Positions 19,614-28,469 of a stretch of 64,000 nt of DNA are shown in pieces; position 1 is the first letter of the stretch, and each line of letters starts with the position of its first letter. Source of the stretch: Sinorhizobium americanum (GTDB taxonomy: Bacteria > Pseudomonadota > Alphaproteobacteria > Rhizobiales > Rhizobiaceae); NCBI RefSeq assembly GCF_001651855.1, contig NZ_LNQC01000050.1, forward strand, positions 23,203 through 87,202. The letters run 5' to 3'. Below the pieces are notes generated by a model. That model saw only the letters and a list, made by a program, of their open reading frames with translations. It was not told the origin of the DNA and did not search any database. The translations under genes were made by a program, and so were the position numbers.

Positions 19614-20153
19614 TCAGGACGGACAGAATTCTCTGTCCAGCATCCCCATGATTATGTCGTCTGCCCATCTGCCGTTGATGAAGGCTGATTCCCGCTCTCG
19701 CCCTTCCTCGAGGAATCCGCACTTACGATAGCAGGCGATCGCGCGGGTGTTGCTAGCCAGCACCCGTAGCGAAACCCGGTGTAGACCGGTTGAGAATGCA
19801 TAAGCCAGAGCGAGCCTGATCGCTTCTGTCCCATATCCCCTGCCAAGATATGTGGGGTCATCGATGCCGATAGCGAGGGCGGCGCGCTTGTCGTGCCTGT
19901 CCATACTGTGAAAGCGGACATGACCGATGAAGCGGCCAGCATCGATAATCCATGCATATTCCTGCTCCTCGATGAGGCGAATGGCGGCTTCCGCGTGCTC
20001 CCTCGTAAAGGGCACCTCAGGGTCGAAGGTGCCGCCATATGCCTCGACGATTTCCTTGTGCCGCCCGAGCGCAAGGCGCACGTCCACATCTTCGCGGATG
20101 GGACTGCGGAGGATGAGACGGGCGCTTCGGAGTTCGGGAAGATTGGCTTTCAT
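19614..20153 (-). CDS. GNAT family N-acetyltransferase
   Basis: A 179-aa protein from the ATG at 20153. The frame also allows a TTG two codons upstream. It has RLILRSPIREDVD at the N-terminus, the beta strands of a RimJ/RimL-type acetyltransferase, the acetyl-CoA pyrophosphate loop DDPTYLGRGYGTEAIRLAL, and VLASNTRAIACYRKCGFLEEG near the end. Members acetylate ribosomal proteins, polyamines or small amines. The substrate here is unknown. The stop lies only 17 bases past the IS1182 right end at 19597, so the insertion came close to truncating this gene. Its methyltransferase neighbour at 20194 runs on the same strand. Confidence 0.85.
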   Translation of the reverse strand: MKANLPELRSARLILRSPIREDVDVRLALGRHKEIVEAYGGTFDPEVPFTREHAEAAIRLIEEQEYAWIIDAGRFIGHVRFHSMDRHDKRAALAIGIDDPTYLGRGYGTEAIRLALAYAFSTGLHRVSLRVLASNTRAIACYRKCGFLEEGRERESAFINGRWADDIIMGMLDREFCPS

Positions 20154-20193
20154 TTGCAAGCTTCAATGTTGAACGGCTCTGCGTCGCTGAGCG

Positions 20194-20988
20194 TCATTGT
20201 CTGGCGCGCGCAACCCAAAGCTGTTCCCGGCCGTAATCAGGCGGTGATCCGCTGAAATCGGAATAAAGATCGATCACCTCGAAACCGGTGAGTTCGAGCA
20301 AGTAGGCCGTTTCCTGCCGCAGGTTCCAGCGCAGCGACCACGACGTTTCTTCGGAGCCCACGACATTTCCCGCTCCATCGAATTCCTCGAAACGAAGGAC
20401 TTCATGGACCGTCTGCTGATAGGGGTCGGTGTGTCGGGCCACGACCGTCCTGCGGATCAGATGGCCTGAGCGGGGATGCTGCGCCTCGCGCGGCGGAGCC
20501 TTGCTACCGTTTCCAAACAGCAATTCGAAGTTCGGATCGAAGAGGTCCAGGATCAGATGGCCGCCGGGAATGAGGTGGCGCCGAATGCAATTCAGCGCCA
20601 GCCGTTGCCCTTCCGGCGTGACCACGTGCTGGTAGCTTCGCGCCGGCACGAGGGCGAGCGCAAACCGTTGTTCCAAGTCGAAGCTCGTCATGTCACCTTC
20701 GACGAGGCGGGCACGACTGGTCAGCTCAGGCCGGTTGCGGAGCTTTGCAGCGGCTCGATCCAGCATGAGACGGGAAAGGTCCATTCCCACAACCTCATGG
20801 CCTGCATCCGCCAACGGGATCAATACGCGCCCGGTTCCGGTCCCGAGCTCAAGGATCGGGCCGCCAGAGCGTCGCGCCGAATCCAGGTAGAATTCGACGT
20901 CGCCGGTGAGCAGTCCCCCTCCTGTAAACAGGTCGTAAAGCTCGACACCGAGGCCCCCGGCATAATACGCATTCGGATCGGTCATCAT
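20194..20988 (-). CDS. Class I SAM-dependent methyltransferase
   Basis: A 264-aa protein. The ATG at 20988 has GAGGA six bases upstream, and a second ATG follows at once at 20985. Motif I is GPILELGTGTGRVLIPLADAG (S-adenosylmethionine binding), then the acidic end of strand 2 in VVGMDLSRLML, the GDMTSF loop, and the post-motif HLILDLFDPNFELLF. The fold is a stand-alone Rossmann methyltransferase. The acceptor is not predictable from sequence. It lies on the same strand as, and upstream of, the acetyltransferase. Together they could modify a common substrate, but this is only a guess. Confidence 0.83.
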   Translation of the reverse strand: MMTDPNAYYAGGLGVELYDLFTGGGLLTGDVEFYLDSARRSGGPILELGTGTGRVLIPLADAGHEVVGMDLSRLMLDRAAAKLRNRPELTSRARLVEGDMTSFDLEQRFALALVPARSYQHVVTPEGQRLALNCIRRHLIPGGHLILDLFDPNFELLFGNGSKAPPREAQHPRSGHLIRRTVVARHTDPYQQTVHEVLRFEEFDGAGNVVGSEETSWSLRWNLRQETAYLLELTGFEVIDLYSDFSGSPPDYGREQLWVARARQ

Positions 20989-21113
20989 GCGCAGTCCTCG
21001 GGTGCAGTCTGAGGTTGTCCAAACAATCTGAAGCGCGCCGCGCAGCGTGTAAAGAGGGGAAGACCGATCTCGTCGGATAATCAAGGCAATTGAGTCCCTC
21101 TATTTCTCGATTG

Positions 21114-23009
21114 TTAACCATTAATTTTTGGCAGCCCTTCCGGCCGCAAGTGCTTCTTCAGCGCGGCGATGCGGAAGATGGCGTTGGCGGCGCCATAGCC
21201 GCGATAGCCACGCCGCTCGATGATCTCGAAGAAGAAGCCTTCGCCGTAGGTGGGGCTGTATAGCTGGAAGAATTCGCCGTGTTCGTCGCGGTCGTACAGG
21301 ATGTTCGCGGCTCTCAGGCGCTCCGTCAAAGCCGGTTCGAGGCCGAAGCGTGCTTCGACGTCGTCGTAGTAGTTGGGCGAGATCTGCAGCGGGCGGAAGC
21401 CGTTGCGGCGGAGCGCGGCCGCGGTTGCGAAAATGTCGTCCGTGTGGAAGGCGAGATGCTGGATGCCGGAGCCGAAGGTCTCGGCGATGAAGTGGCCGGC
21501 GAGCGTCCGGCGGTTCTCGGCGCCATTGAGCGTCAGGCGCAACGACCCGGAGGCATTTTCGACCACCTGGCTGCGCACCACTCCGGCGGGATCGATGATA
21601 TCGACCATCGGCGTCTTTGCGGCCGCAAAGATCGAGGTGTAGAACAGGAGCCAGGTCGGCATCTCCTCGTAGGCTACCGTCTGGGCGATATGGTCGACGC
21701 GGCGGAGCCCGGCCTCTTCCACCTCGCCACCCTCGACGGACGGCTCGAAGTCGATGTCCCAAATGCGGCCGAGATCGCTCTTATCATCGAGCAAATAGAG
21801 GAGCCCGCCGCCGACACCGCGGATCGCCGGCAGCTCGACCTCGCCCGCGGCGACCGGCTGGCTGAAGGGCTCGGCATCGAGCGCCAGCGCCCGCTCCATG
21901 GCTTGCTGCGCGTCGTCGACGACAAGGGCGACGGCATAGGCGGAGCTGCCGTGAACGGCATAGGAGGAGCTCGCAAATCCGTTGTCGTCAGTATTGACCA
22001 GAATACGGATGTCGCCCTGCTGGTAGAGGTCGACTTTCTTCGAGCGGTGGCTGGCCGCCTTGCGGAAGCCCAGCGTCTTCAGGATGGCGGTGAGGTCGGC
22101 GGCGTCCTCGTCAGCGGCCGCGAACTCGACGAATCCGACCCGCTGGACCGGTGCGCGCTCCGGCATCGGCTTGACGGTGAGCGAGCCGGCATCCGGATGC
22201 CGCCGCACCTGGTCGCCGAGATAGATTAGCGAGCGATGGCCATCTGCAGCGATCGGCTTGGCGGCGCCGCCGCGGAACTGGTCGTTGAAGATTTCCAGCG
22301 AGAAATAGCCGTCGTAGCCGGTTTCGGCGATCGCCCGGGTGAACTCGGCAACGGGCAGGTCGCCTTCGCCGGGCATGTTGCGGAAGTGCCGGCTCCAATA
22401 GAGCAGGTCCATGTCGATCAGCGGCGCATCGGCGAGCTGGACGATGAAGATCTTTTCCTTCGGGATGGACCGGATCGAATTGACCTCGAGCTTGCGGGAC
22501 AACGTGTGGAAGCTGTCGAGGATCAGGCCGATATTCGGGTGATCGGCGCGGCGGACGATCTCCCAGGCGTCGCGATGGTCATGGATGTGCCGGCTCCAGG
22601 CCAGGGCCTCGAAGCCCACCTTCAATCCGCGTTTCGCGGCGCGTTCGCCGAGCTCGCGAAGGTCGGCGGCGGCGCGATCGATGCCGCCGAGCGAGATCGG
22701 CGAGACGTTCGAGCAGACGAGCAGGAGATCGGTGCCGAGCTGCTGCATGACGTCGAACTTGCGTTCGGCCCGAACGAAGGTGCGGCTGCGGTGCGGCTCC
22801 GGCATGCCCTCGAAGTCGCGGAACGGCTGGAACAGCGTGATCTCGAGACCATGGTCGCGCACCATCCGCCCGACATCCGCGGGGCTGCCGTCGAAGGCGA
22901 GAAAGTCGTTTTCGAAGATCTCCACGCCGTCGAAACCGGCGGCGGCGATCGCCGTGAGCTTGTCCGGCAACTCGCCGCTGATCGAAACCGTTGCGATCGA
23001 AGTCTTCAT
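21114..23009 (-). CDS. quiC: 3-dehydroshikimate dehydratase, two-domain (QuiC/QsuB type)
   Basis: A 631-aa fusion. The N-terminal ~280 residues form a xylose-isomerase-like barrel with likely metal ligands in KVGFEALAWSRHIHDHRDAW, IGLILDSFHTLSR and GYFSLEIFND. This is the dehydratase domain that converts 3-dehydroshikimate to protocatechuate. The C-terminal ~330 residues form a 4-hydroxyphenylpyruvate-dioxygenase-like domain with metal ligands VDHIAQTV, IQHLAFHTDD and FFFEIIERRG. Such fusions are known as bacterial QuiC1/QsuB enzymes. The dioxygenase-like part has no proven catalysis there, and I do not assume one here. The ATG at 23009 overlaps the stop of the dehydrogenase gene (ATGA), and both lie in the importer operon. 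Confidence 0.85.
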   Translation of the reverse strand: MKTSIATVSISGELPDKLTAIAAAGFDGVEIFENDFLAFDGSPADVGRMVRDHGLEITLFQPFRDFEGMPEPHRSRTFVRAERKFDVMQQLGTDLLLVCSNVSPISLGGIDRAAADLRELGERAAKRGLKVGFEALAWSRHIHDHRDAWEIVRRADHPNIGLILDSFHTLSRKLEVNSIRSIPKEKIFIVQLADAPLIDMDLLYWSRHFRNMPGEGDLPVAEFTRAIAETGYDGYFSLEIFNDQFRGGAAKPIAADGHRSLIYLGDQVRRHPDAGSLTVKPMPERAPVQRVGFVEFAAADEDAADLTAILKTLGFRKAASHRSKKVDLYQQGDIRILVNTDDNGFASSSYAVHGSSAYAVALVVDDAQQAMERALALDAEPFSQPVAAGEVELPAIRGVGGGLLYLLDDKSDLGRIWDIDFEPSVEGGEVEEAGLRRVDHIAQTVAYEEMPTWLLFYTSIFAAAKTPMVDIIDPAGVVRSQVVENASGSLRLTLNGAENRRTLAGHFIAETFGSGIQHLAFHTDDIFATAAALRRNGFRPLQISPNYYDDVEARFGLEPALTERLRAANILYDRDEHGEFFQLYSPTYGEGFFFEIIERRGYRGYGAANAIFRIAALKKHLRPEGLPKING

Positions 23010-23839
23010 CGCCGCTCACCTTCGTCGCGATCGCCCTTGTCGAGGCCCCAGAAGGCGATCTGCGTCGGCAGCTGCGCGAGCGTCATCTCGGCGCCGGCCT
23101 GGATGGCGATGCCGCGGCGCCGGGCTTCCTCGAGCCAGGGTGTCACCGGCGGCTTCGTCACCGCGTCGGCGATGATTTCCGCCTTTGTCAGCCGCTCCGG
23201 CGGAAAGGGATAGGGATCGGCAGGATTCATGCCGGCCGGTGATGCATTGACGGCGATGTCGACATCGATGCCGTCGGGCAAAACGTCATGGGCGTGAAGC
23301 TCAGGATAGTCGCGGCGCAACTGCCCGATCAGGCGGTCCGCCTTCGCCTGGTCACGTTCGATGACGATGATCGTTGCCGCACCCGCCTCGGCAAGCGCAT
23401 AGATGATCGCCGTCCCGGCACCGCCGGCACCGACGACCAGTGCGGTCTTGCCCTTGACGGTGACGCCGTTCCTGGCAAGCGCCGCAACCATGGCGTCGCC
23501 GTCGACCATGTCGCCGAGGAGCGTGCCGTCCGGCCTCCTGCGGATGATGTTGACGGCACCGGCCCGGCGGGCCCGCTCCGTCAGCTCGTCGACGCCGGCG
23601 CAGGCCGCCTGCTTGTGCGGCATCGTCACCGAAACGCCGGGGCAATTGGGCGTTCCTCGAATGGCATCAAGGAACGCCGCCACCTTCTCGGGGAAGATGT
23701 CCACCGGGATGAGGACGGCCCCCACATCATTGTCGGAGAACCACGCGTTCACCGGTCCCGGCGACTTCACCTGCTCGACGGGGTGACCGATGAGCGGAAT
23801 GAAGACGGTCTTTCCGGTAATCTCCGGGACGGGCGGCAT
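23006..23839 (-). CDS. Shikimate/quinate 5-dehydrogenase family protein
   Basis: A 277-aa protein of the AroE/YdiB family. The nucleotide domain shows ALVVGAGGAGTAIIYALAEAG. Catalytic lysine (VTMPHKQAA) and aspartate (the second D of GDMVDGDAM) are present. The substrate pocket differs from textbook AroE: HSKSPxxHN becomes QVKSPGPVN, and GDNTDG becomes GDMVDG, so the first binding serine, the histidine and the Asn-Thr pair are lost. This argues for a catabolic dehydrogenase on quinate, shikimate or a relative rather than aromatic biosynthesis. It lies between the importer ATPase and the dehydroshikimate dehydratase and would make the latter's substrate. Confidence 0.8.
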   Translation of the reverse strand: MPPVPEITGKTVFIPLIGHPVEQVKSPGPVNAWFSDNDVGAVLIPVDIFPEKVAAFLDAIRGTPNCPGVSVTMPHKQAACAGVDELTERARRAGAVNIIRRRPDGTLLGDMVDGDAMVAALARNGVTVKGKTALVVGAGGAGTAIIYALAEAGAATIIVIERDQAKADRLIGQLRRDYPELHAHDVLPDGIDVDIAVNASPAGMNPADPYPFPPERLTKAEIIADAVTKPPVTPWLEEARRRGIAIQAGAEMTLAQLPTQIAFWGLDKGDRDEGERR

Positions 23840-24559
23840 TCATGCCTCCTCGAGATGGGCGCCGAGGAAGAGCTGGCCGACACGGGGATCGGCGAGCAGC
23901 TTGTCGGCCCTGTCGTACATCCGGCTGCGGCCCTGTTCGAGCACCAGGCCGAAGTCGGACATGGCGAGCGCCGGCTTGGCATTCTGCTCGACCATCAGGA
24001 TGGTCACGCCCTGGTCGCGCAGCCGGATCAGCGTGCGGAAGGTCTCGTTGATCATCTGCGGCGAAAGGCCGATCGACGGTTCGTCGATGAGGATCAGCGA
24101 CGGATCGAGCAGCAAGGCACGGGCGATCTCGAGCTGCTTCTGCTGACCGCCGGAAAGCGTGATCGCCTGTTCCTTCGCCTTCTCCTTGAGGATCGGGAAC
24201 TGCTCCATCACCTCGTCGATGCGCCTGGCGATCTTCGCCTGGTCGCCGGAGGAGATGCCGCCGATCTCGAGATTGTGGCGCACCGAGAGCATCGGGAAGA
24301 GGTTGCGCCCCTGCGGCACATAGGTGACGCCCTTGCCGAGCATCTTGGCCGGCGGCAGGGAGGTGACGTCCTCGCCGTTGAGGAGCACATTCCCCGAGCG
24401 GATTTTCAGAAGCCCGAAGATCGCCTTGAAGACCGTCGACTTGCCTGCCCCGTTCGGGCCGATCACCGTGGTGATCGTCCCCTTGTCGATCTTGAAGGAC
24501 GTGCCGTTCAGGATCGTCATTTTGCCGTAGCCGCCATAGACCTGCTTGAGTTCCAGCAT
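23840..24559 (-). CDS. livF: Branched-chain-type ABC transporter ATP-binding protein (LivF-like)
   Basis: A 239-aa ABC ATPase. Walker A GPNGAGKST, Q-loop VPQGRNLFP, signature LSGGQQKQLEIARALL and Walker B LILIDEPSIGLS are all present. The short length and the C-terminal VLEQGRSRMYDRADKLLADP match LivF. It immediately precedes the dehydrogenase gene (1-base spacing) and follows livG after 3 bases. Cargo assignment to quinate/shikimate-like acids comes from the adjoining catabolic genes, not from the ATPase. Confidence 0.9.
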   Translation of the reverse strand: MLELKQVYGGYGKMTILNGTSFKIDKGTITTVIGPNGAGKSTVFKAIFGLLKIRSGNVLLNGEDVTSLPPAKMLGKGVTYVPQGRNLFPMLSVRHNLEIGGISSGDQAKIARRIDEVMEQFPILKEKAKEQAITLSGGQQKQLEIARALLLDPSLILIDEPSIGLSPQMINETFRTLIRLRDQGVTILMVEQNAKPALAMSDFGLVLEQGRSRMYDRADKLLADPRVGQLFLGAHLEEA

Positions 24560-24562
24560 GGC

Positions 24563-25306
24563 TCAACCTCCGAGATAGGCTTCGATGACGGTCGGATCGT
24601 TGCGCACCGTTTCCGGGTCGCCTTCGGCAATGATCCTGCCGTTCGCCAGAACGATGATGCGCGTGCAGAGCGACATCACGAATTCCATGTTGTGTTCGAT
24701 GACGACGAAGGTGGCGCCGCGTTCCTGGTTGAAGGCCTTCAGCCGCTCCTTGAGGTCGGCGAGCATGGTGAGGTTGACGCCGCCGGCCGGCTCGTCGAGC
24801 ATCACCAGCTTCGGCCCCGCCATGAAGGCCATGGCTGCGTCGAGCAGCTTCTGCTGGCCGTAGGAAAGCGATCCCGCCTTCTCGTGGGTCTGGTGCCCGA
24901 GCCGGAAGAAGTCGATCATCCGCAGGGCCTCTTCGGTGAGGCCCGCATCCGGCTTGCCGAAGAGCCGCGACAGCATCGTGCCCTTGTGCTCCTGGCCGGC
25001 GAGGATGATGTTGTCGAGCACGGTCATCTCGGGGAAGACCTGCAGCATCTGGAAGGTGCGGCCGACGCCGAGCTTGTTGAGATCGCAGGGGGGCTTGCCC
25101 GCGACCTCCTTGCCGTCGACGAGCACGGTGCCGGTCGAGGCCGGCAGCTGTCCGAGGACGCAGTTGAAGAGCGTCGACTTGCCGCTGCCGTTCGGACCGA
25201 TCAGGCCGAGGATCTCGCCCTGGTGGACGTCGAAGGAGACATTGTCCACCGCCTTGACGCCGCCGAAGGACTTGCTGACATTGCGTACGGAAAGGACCGG
25301 CGTCAT
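24563..25306 (-). CDS. livG: Branched-chain-type ABC transporter ATP-binding protein (LivG-like)
   Basis: A 247-aa ABC ATPase from the ATG at 25306, overlapping the livM stop. Walker A GPNGSGKSTLFN, signature LSYGQQKLLDAAMAF, Walker B LVMLDEPAGGVN and the switch histidine in IEHNMEFVMSL identify a LivG-type subunit. The signature reads LSYGQ instead of LSGGQ, a common LivG variant. It pairs with the LivF-like subunit. Confidence 0.9.
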   Translation of the reverse strand: MTPVLSVRNVSKSFGGVKAVDNVSFDVHQGEILGLIGPNGSGKSTLFNCVLGQLPASTGTVLVDGKEVAGKPPCDLNKLGVGRTFQMLQVFPEMTVLDNIILAGQEHKGTMLSRLFGKPDAGLTEEALRMIDFFRLGHQTHEKAGSLSYGQQKLLDAAMAFMAGPKLVMLDEPAGGVNLTMLADLKERLKAFNQERGATFVVIEHNMEFVMSLCTRIIVLANGRIIAEGDPETVRNDPTVIEAYLGG

Positions 25307-26274
25307 CGTCCTGCCTCCCAGGTCGTGGCGTTGGGGTTCTGCCTGAGCTTCAGCGCCGTGCGGGCACGCTCGACGAGGCCGAGCAGGCCGGTCGGGCAGA
25401 AGACCATCAGCACGATGACCAGCGTGGCATAGATCATCAGGTAATATCCTTCGGTGAAGCGCAGGAATTCCGGCGCCAGAACGATCAGCAGCGCGCCGAG
25501 GATCGGGCCGAAGAAGAAGCCAGCGCCGCCGACGATGACCATCAGCAGGACCTTGAGCGAGATGGTTAGGCCGAAGGAATGCGGATCGATGAACTGGGTG
25601 AGCTGGGCTAGCAGGCTGCCGGCAAGCCCGCCATAGGAGGAGCCGATGGCGAAGGCGAGCAGCGTCGTCTTGCGGATGTCGACGCCGAGGCTGTTGGCGC
25701 GGATCGGGTTTTCCCGGAGGGCCTTGAAGGCGCGGCCCCAGGGCGAACGGATGATGGCGTAGAGGGCGACAGCCATCAGCACGAACAGCGCCAGCACGAA
25801 GAAGTAGAAGGCGAGCGGCTTCTGCGTCTGCAAGCCGAAGAGTTCCGGCCGCGGGATGCCGACGATGCCATAGGTGCCGCCGGTCAACCATTCCTCATTG
25901 CGCAGCATCAGCACCACCAGTGCGTTGAAGGCGAGCGTGATGAAAGCGAGGAAGTGATGCTGGACGCGGAGCGCCGGGTAGCCGAGCAGAAATCCGATAA
26001 CGAAGCACAGCACCATCGCGGCGATCATCGCCGCCGGCCACGGCACGCCCGCCATGGTCATGAGCGCCGTCGTATAGGCGCCGATGCCCATGAAGGAGGC
26101 CTGGGCGAGCGACACCTGGCCGGCATAGCCGAGCGTTAGGTTGAGTCCCATGGCGGAGATCGAATAGACCAGCCATGAGCACAGCACGAACACGCCGTAA
26201 TTCGACTGCGTGAAGGGGAGCAGGATCAGGATCGCGAGACCCGCGACCAGTGTAGCGAGAGTGTGCTTGCTCAT
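25303..26274 (-). CDS. livM: Branched-chain-type ABC transporter permease (LivM-like)
   Basis: A 323-aa integral membrane protein from the ATG at 26274, coupled to the upstream permease by an ATGA overlap. It contains many hydrophobic helices, the LivM segment YAGQVSLAQASFMGIGAYTTAL, and the cytoplasmic EAA-like loop SPWGRAFKALRENPIRANSLGVDIRKTTLLAFAIG (quoted here for position only; key residues GRAxxAxRENxxRAxSLGxD). The C-terminus is cytoplasmic. It forms the channel with the LivH-like protein. Confidence 0.88.
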   Translation of the reverse strand: MSKHTLATLVAGLAILILLPFTQSNYGVFVLCSWLVYSISAMGLNLTLGYAGQVSLAQASFMGIGAYTTALMTMAGVPWPAAMIAAMVLCFVIGFLLGYPALRVQHHFLAFITLAFNALVVLMLRNEEWLTGGTYGIVGIPRPELFGLQTQKPLAFYFFVLALFVLMAVALYAIIRSPWGRAFKALRENPIRANSLGVDIRKTTLLAFAIGSSYGGLAGSLLAQLTQFIDPHSFGLTISLKVLLMVIVGGAGFFFGPILGALLIVLAPEFLRFTEGYYLMIYATLVIVLMVFCPTGLLGLVERARTALKLRQNPNATTWEAGR

Positions 26275-27149
26275 ACGGTGCGTCCTTCCGCCTTTCCGAG
26301 CAGGCCCTGCGGCCGCACGAGAATGATGATGATGAGCAGGATCAGCGGCACCGCGGAGCGATACGGCGCGGAAACGTAGGCTGCCGAGAGATTGTCGATG
26401 ACGCCGAGCAGGAGACCGCCGGCCAGCGCGCCGCGGATCTGGTTGAAGCCGCCGACGATCGCCGCGATGAAGGCGATCAGGCCGAGCGTCTCGCCGTTCG
26501 AGAACTTCGCCAGGTAGATCGGCGAGATCAGGATGGAGGCGAGAAAGGCGAGGCCGGCATTGATCAGGAACGTGTAGAGGATCATCCGCCGAACCGGCAC
26601 GCCGAGGATTTCGGCGACGTTCGGGTTCTGCGCCGTCGCCTGCATGCAACGGCCGATCTTCGTGCCGTTCAGGAAGAGCTGCAGCAGCGCCACGGCGCCG
26701 AGCGCGATCAGCAGAACGGCGATGTCCTGTACCGAGATGGCGGCGCCCAGCACGTTGAGGGTGCGGTCGGAAAACAGGGCTGGGAAGGGCAGCGCCTCGG
26801 CCGTGTAGAACTGCTTGACGCCTTCCTTCATCAGGATGCCGAGGGCGATCGTGGCGATGACGATCGGCAGGACGCCGTGCGGCAGTAAGGGATCGATGAT
26901 GATGCGCTTGAAGCCGAGGCCGAGCAGCAGCAGCGAAAGCACCACCGCGACCGCCATCGCCACCGGAAAGCTCAGGCCGAGGAACTGCGTCCCGGCCAGA
27001 ACGAAGAAGGCGGGCAGCATGATGAACTCGCCCTGGGCGAAATTGATCGTCTGCGACGCCTGCCAGAGCAGGGTGAAGCCGATCGCCGCGAGCGCATAGA
27101 TCGACCCCGTTGCCAGTCCGGAGACGAACAACTGGAAAAACGTATTCAT
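26271..27149 (-). CDS. livH: Branched-chain-type ABC transporter permease (LivH-like)
   Basis: A 292-aa integral membrane protein. The ATG at 27149 gives MNTFFQLFVSGLATGSIYAL, the normal LivH start. An upstream in-frame GTG would add five residues. It has FAQGEFIMLPAFF, the EAA-type loop KIGRCMQATAQNPNVAEILGV, and a C-terminal RPQGLLGKAEGR. No strong ribosome site is visible upstream, so translation may depend on coupling to the binding-protein message 58 bases before. Confidence 0.88.
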   Translation of the reverse strand: MNTFFQLFVSGLATGSIYALAAIGFTLLWQASQTINFAQGEFIMLPAFFVLAGTQFLGLSFPVAMAVAVVLSLLLLGLGFKRIIIDPLLPHGVLPIVIATIALGILMKEGVKQFYTAEALPFPALFSDRTLNVLGAAISVQDIAVLLIALGAVALLQLFLNGTKIGRCMQATAQNPNVAEILGVPVRRMILYTFLINAGLAFLASILISPIYLAKFSNGETLGLIAFIAAIVGGFNQIRGALAGGLLLGVIDNLSAAYVSAPYRSAVPLILLIIIILVRPQGLLGKAEGRTV

Positions 27150-27207
27150 GGAAGATGTCCCCAAGAAAGGGGGCTTCGGGCCCGGCGGGCCGGAAGCCTC
27201 ACCGTTT

Positions 27208-28347
27208 TTAGAGTTTCGGCAGCGTGGTCACGACGGTCTGCTTGCCGTCCTTGACCTCGACGAGGAAGCTTTCGCGGTTGACCTCGCCCTTGTCGTCCCA
27301 GCTTGTCTCCATCAGGATGCCGGGTTCGTCGGCAGGCGTGATGGTCAGGCCATGCAGCGCATCCGCGAAGGCCTGGCGGTCGACCTTGCCATTCTTGGTG
27401 GTGACGTATTTCACCACATAGGCGCCCATATAGGCCTTGATGGCGTTGTGGTCGGGCTTGTAGCTGTACTTCGCCTCGAACTTCTTGGCGAATTCCTCGA
27501 TGCCGGGGATCGGCGCATTGGCGCTGAGGCCGACATGCCCGCGCACGCCGTTGACCGCTTCGCCGGCAAGGTCGACGACCTTCTGGTTCATCAGCGTCGT
27601 TTCGCCGAAGATCGGCTGGGTGACGCCCTGCTTGCGGATTTCCTTGAGCAGCCGCGCGCTTTCCTCTTCATGCAGATAGGCGAAGATCGCGTCCGCATTG
27701 CTCGACTTCAGCTTGATGACGTCGGCTGCGAAATCGGCCTGGCCCACTTCGCTCGACACGTCGGCGTTGACGGCGATGCCGTTCTTCTCCAGCTCGGCTA
27801 CGAAGGAATCGCGTCCACCCTTGCCGAAGTCGTCATTGACCCAAGCGACGGCGACCGACTTCACCTTCATTTCCTCGGTGAGGTACTTGACCAGTTTCGG
27901 CATCGACTGCTGTGCGCCGAAAGAGGTGCGGAAGATGTAGGGATTGCCCATGTCGGTGATGAATGGGGCTTCGGCGCCGGTCAGCTGCGGCACGCCGTTC
28001 TGCTGGGCGACCATCATGTTGACCTTGACCGAGCCGGAATAGATCGGCCCCATGATTACATAGGCGCCGTCGTCGATCGCCTTCTGCACCATGGCGCGCG
28101 AGGTCGTCGGGTCGGTCTGCGTGTCGTAATCGGTCACCTCGACCTGTTCGCCGAGGATGCCGCCGGCAGCATTGATCTCCTCGAAGGCGAGCTTCAGCGC
28201 GTCGCGCCAGTTGCTTCCCACGGTGGCGCCGGCGCCCGAAAGCTCGATCACGTTGGCGATCTTTATCGTGTCCGCCCAGGATATGTTCGGCAGGCCGGCC
28301 GATAGCGCCACGGCAATTGCGATCGACGCAAGTGCTCTCTTCGTCAT
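27208..28347 (-). CDS. Branched-chain-type ABC transporter substrate-binding protein
   Basis: A 379-aa periplasmic protein (Peripla_BP_6 type). AGGAGGAG precedes the ATG at 28347. Residues 1-25 form a Sec signal (ALASIAIAVALSAGLPNISWAD). The mature part has IKIANVIELSGAGATVGSNW, VMGPIYSGSVKVNMMVAQQN and the C-terminal lobe typical of LivJ-like proteins. Many members bind aromatic or shikimate-type acids rather than amino acids. The downstream dehydrogenase and dehydroshikimate dehydratase favour such a ligand. It is the first gene of a seven-gene operon whose upstream neighbour is a LysR regulator on the same strand. Confidence 0.87.
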   Translation of the reverse strand: MTKRALASIAIAVALSAGLPNISWADTIKIANVIELSGAGATVGSNWRDALKLAFEEINAAGGILGEQVEVTDYDTQTDPTTSRAMVQKAIDDGAYVIMGPIYSGSVKVNMMVAQQNGVPQLTGAEAPFITDMGNPYIFRTSFGAQQSMPKLVKYLTEEMKVKSVAVAWVNDDFGKGGRDSFVAELEKNGIAVNADVSSEVGQADFAADVIKLKSSNADAIFAYLHEEESARLLKEIRKQGVTQPIFGETTLMNQKVVDLAGEAVNGVRGHVGLSANAPIPGIEEFAKKFEAKYSYKPDHNAIKAYMGAYVVKYVTTKNGKVDRQAFADALHGLTITPADEPGILMETSWDDKGEVNRESFLVEVKDGKQTVVTTLPKL

Positions 28348-28454
28348 GTTCTCCTCCTATGTCGTTCTTCCATGGGCGGCGATCCTCCCCCGCCCAGCTG
28401 CGTGATACTGTCCCATCTCTTACGTAACGGCAAATATCAAGTTATGAAGAGTCA

Positions 28455-28469
28455 ATAACATCATGTTAT
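28455..28469. promoter_or_regulatory. 15-bp palindrome upstream of the importer operon
   Basis: ATAACAT-C-ATGTTAT is a perfect inverted repeat in the gap between lysR and the binding-protein gene. It overlaps the lysR stop codon (28466-28468) and lies about 110 bases before the operon start. It is a good candidate binding site for the neighbouring LysR protein. Confidence 0.5.

Noticed and set aside
23288..25432. A 714-codon open frame on the plus strand
   Set aside because: It runs antisense through the dehydrogenase and ABC ATPase genes, which have full motifs. Long antisense frames are common in GC-rich DNA, and this one has no recognisable domain.
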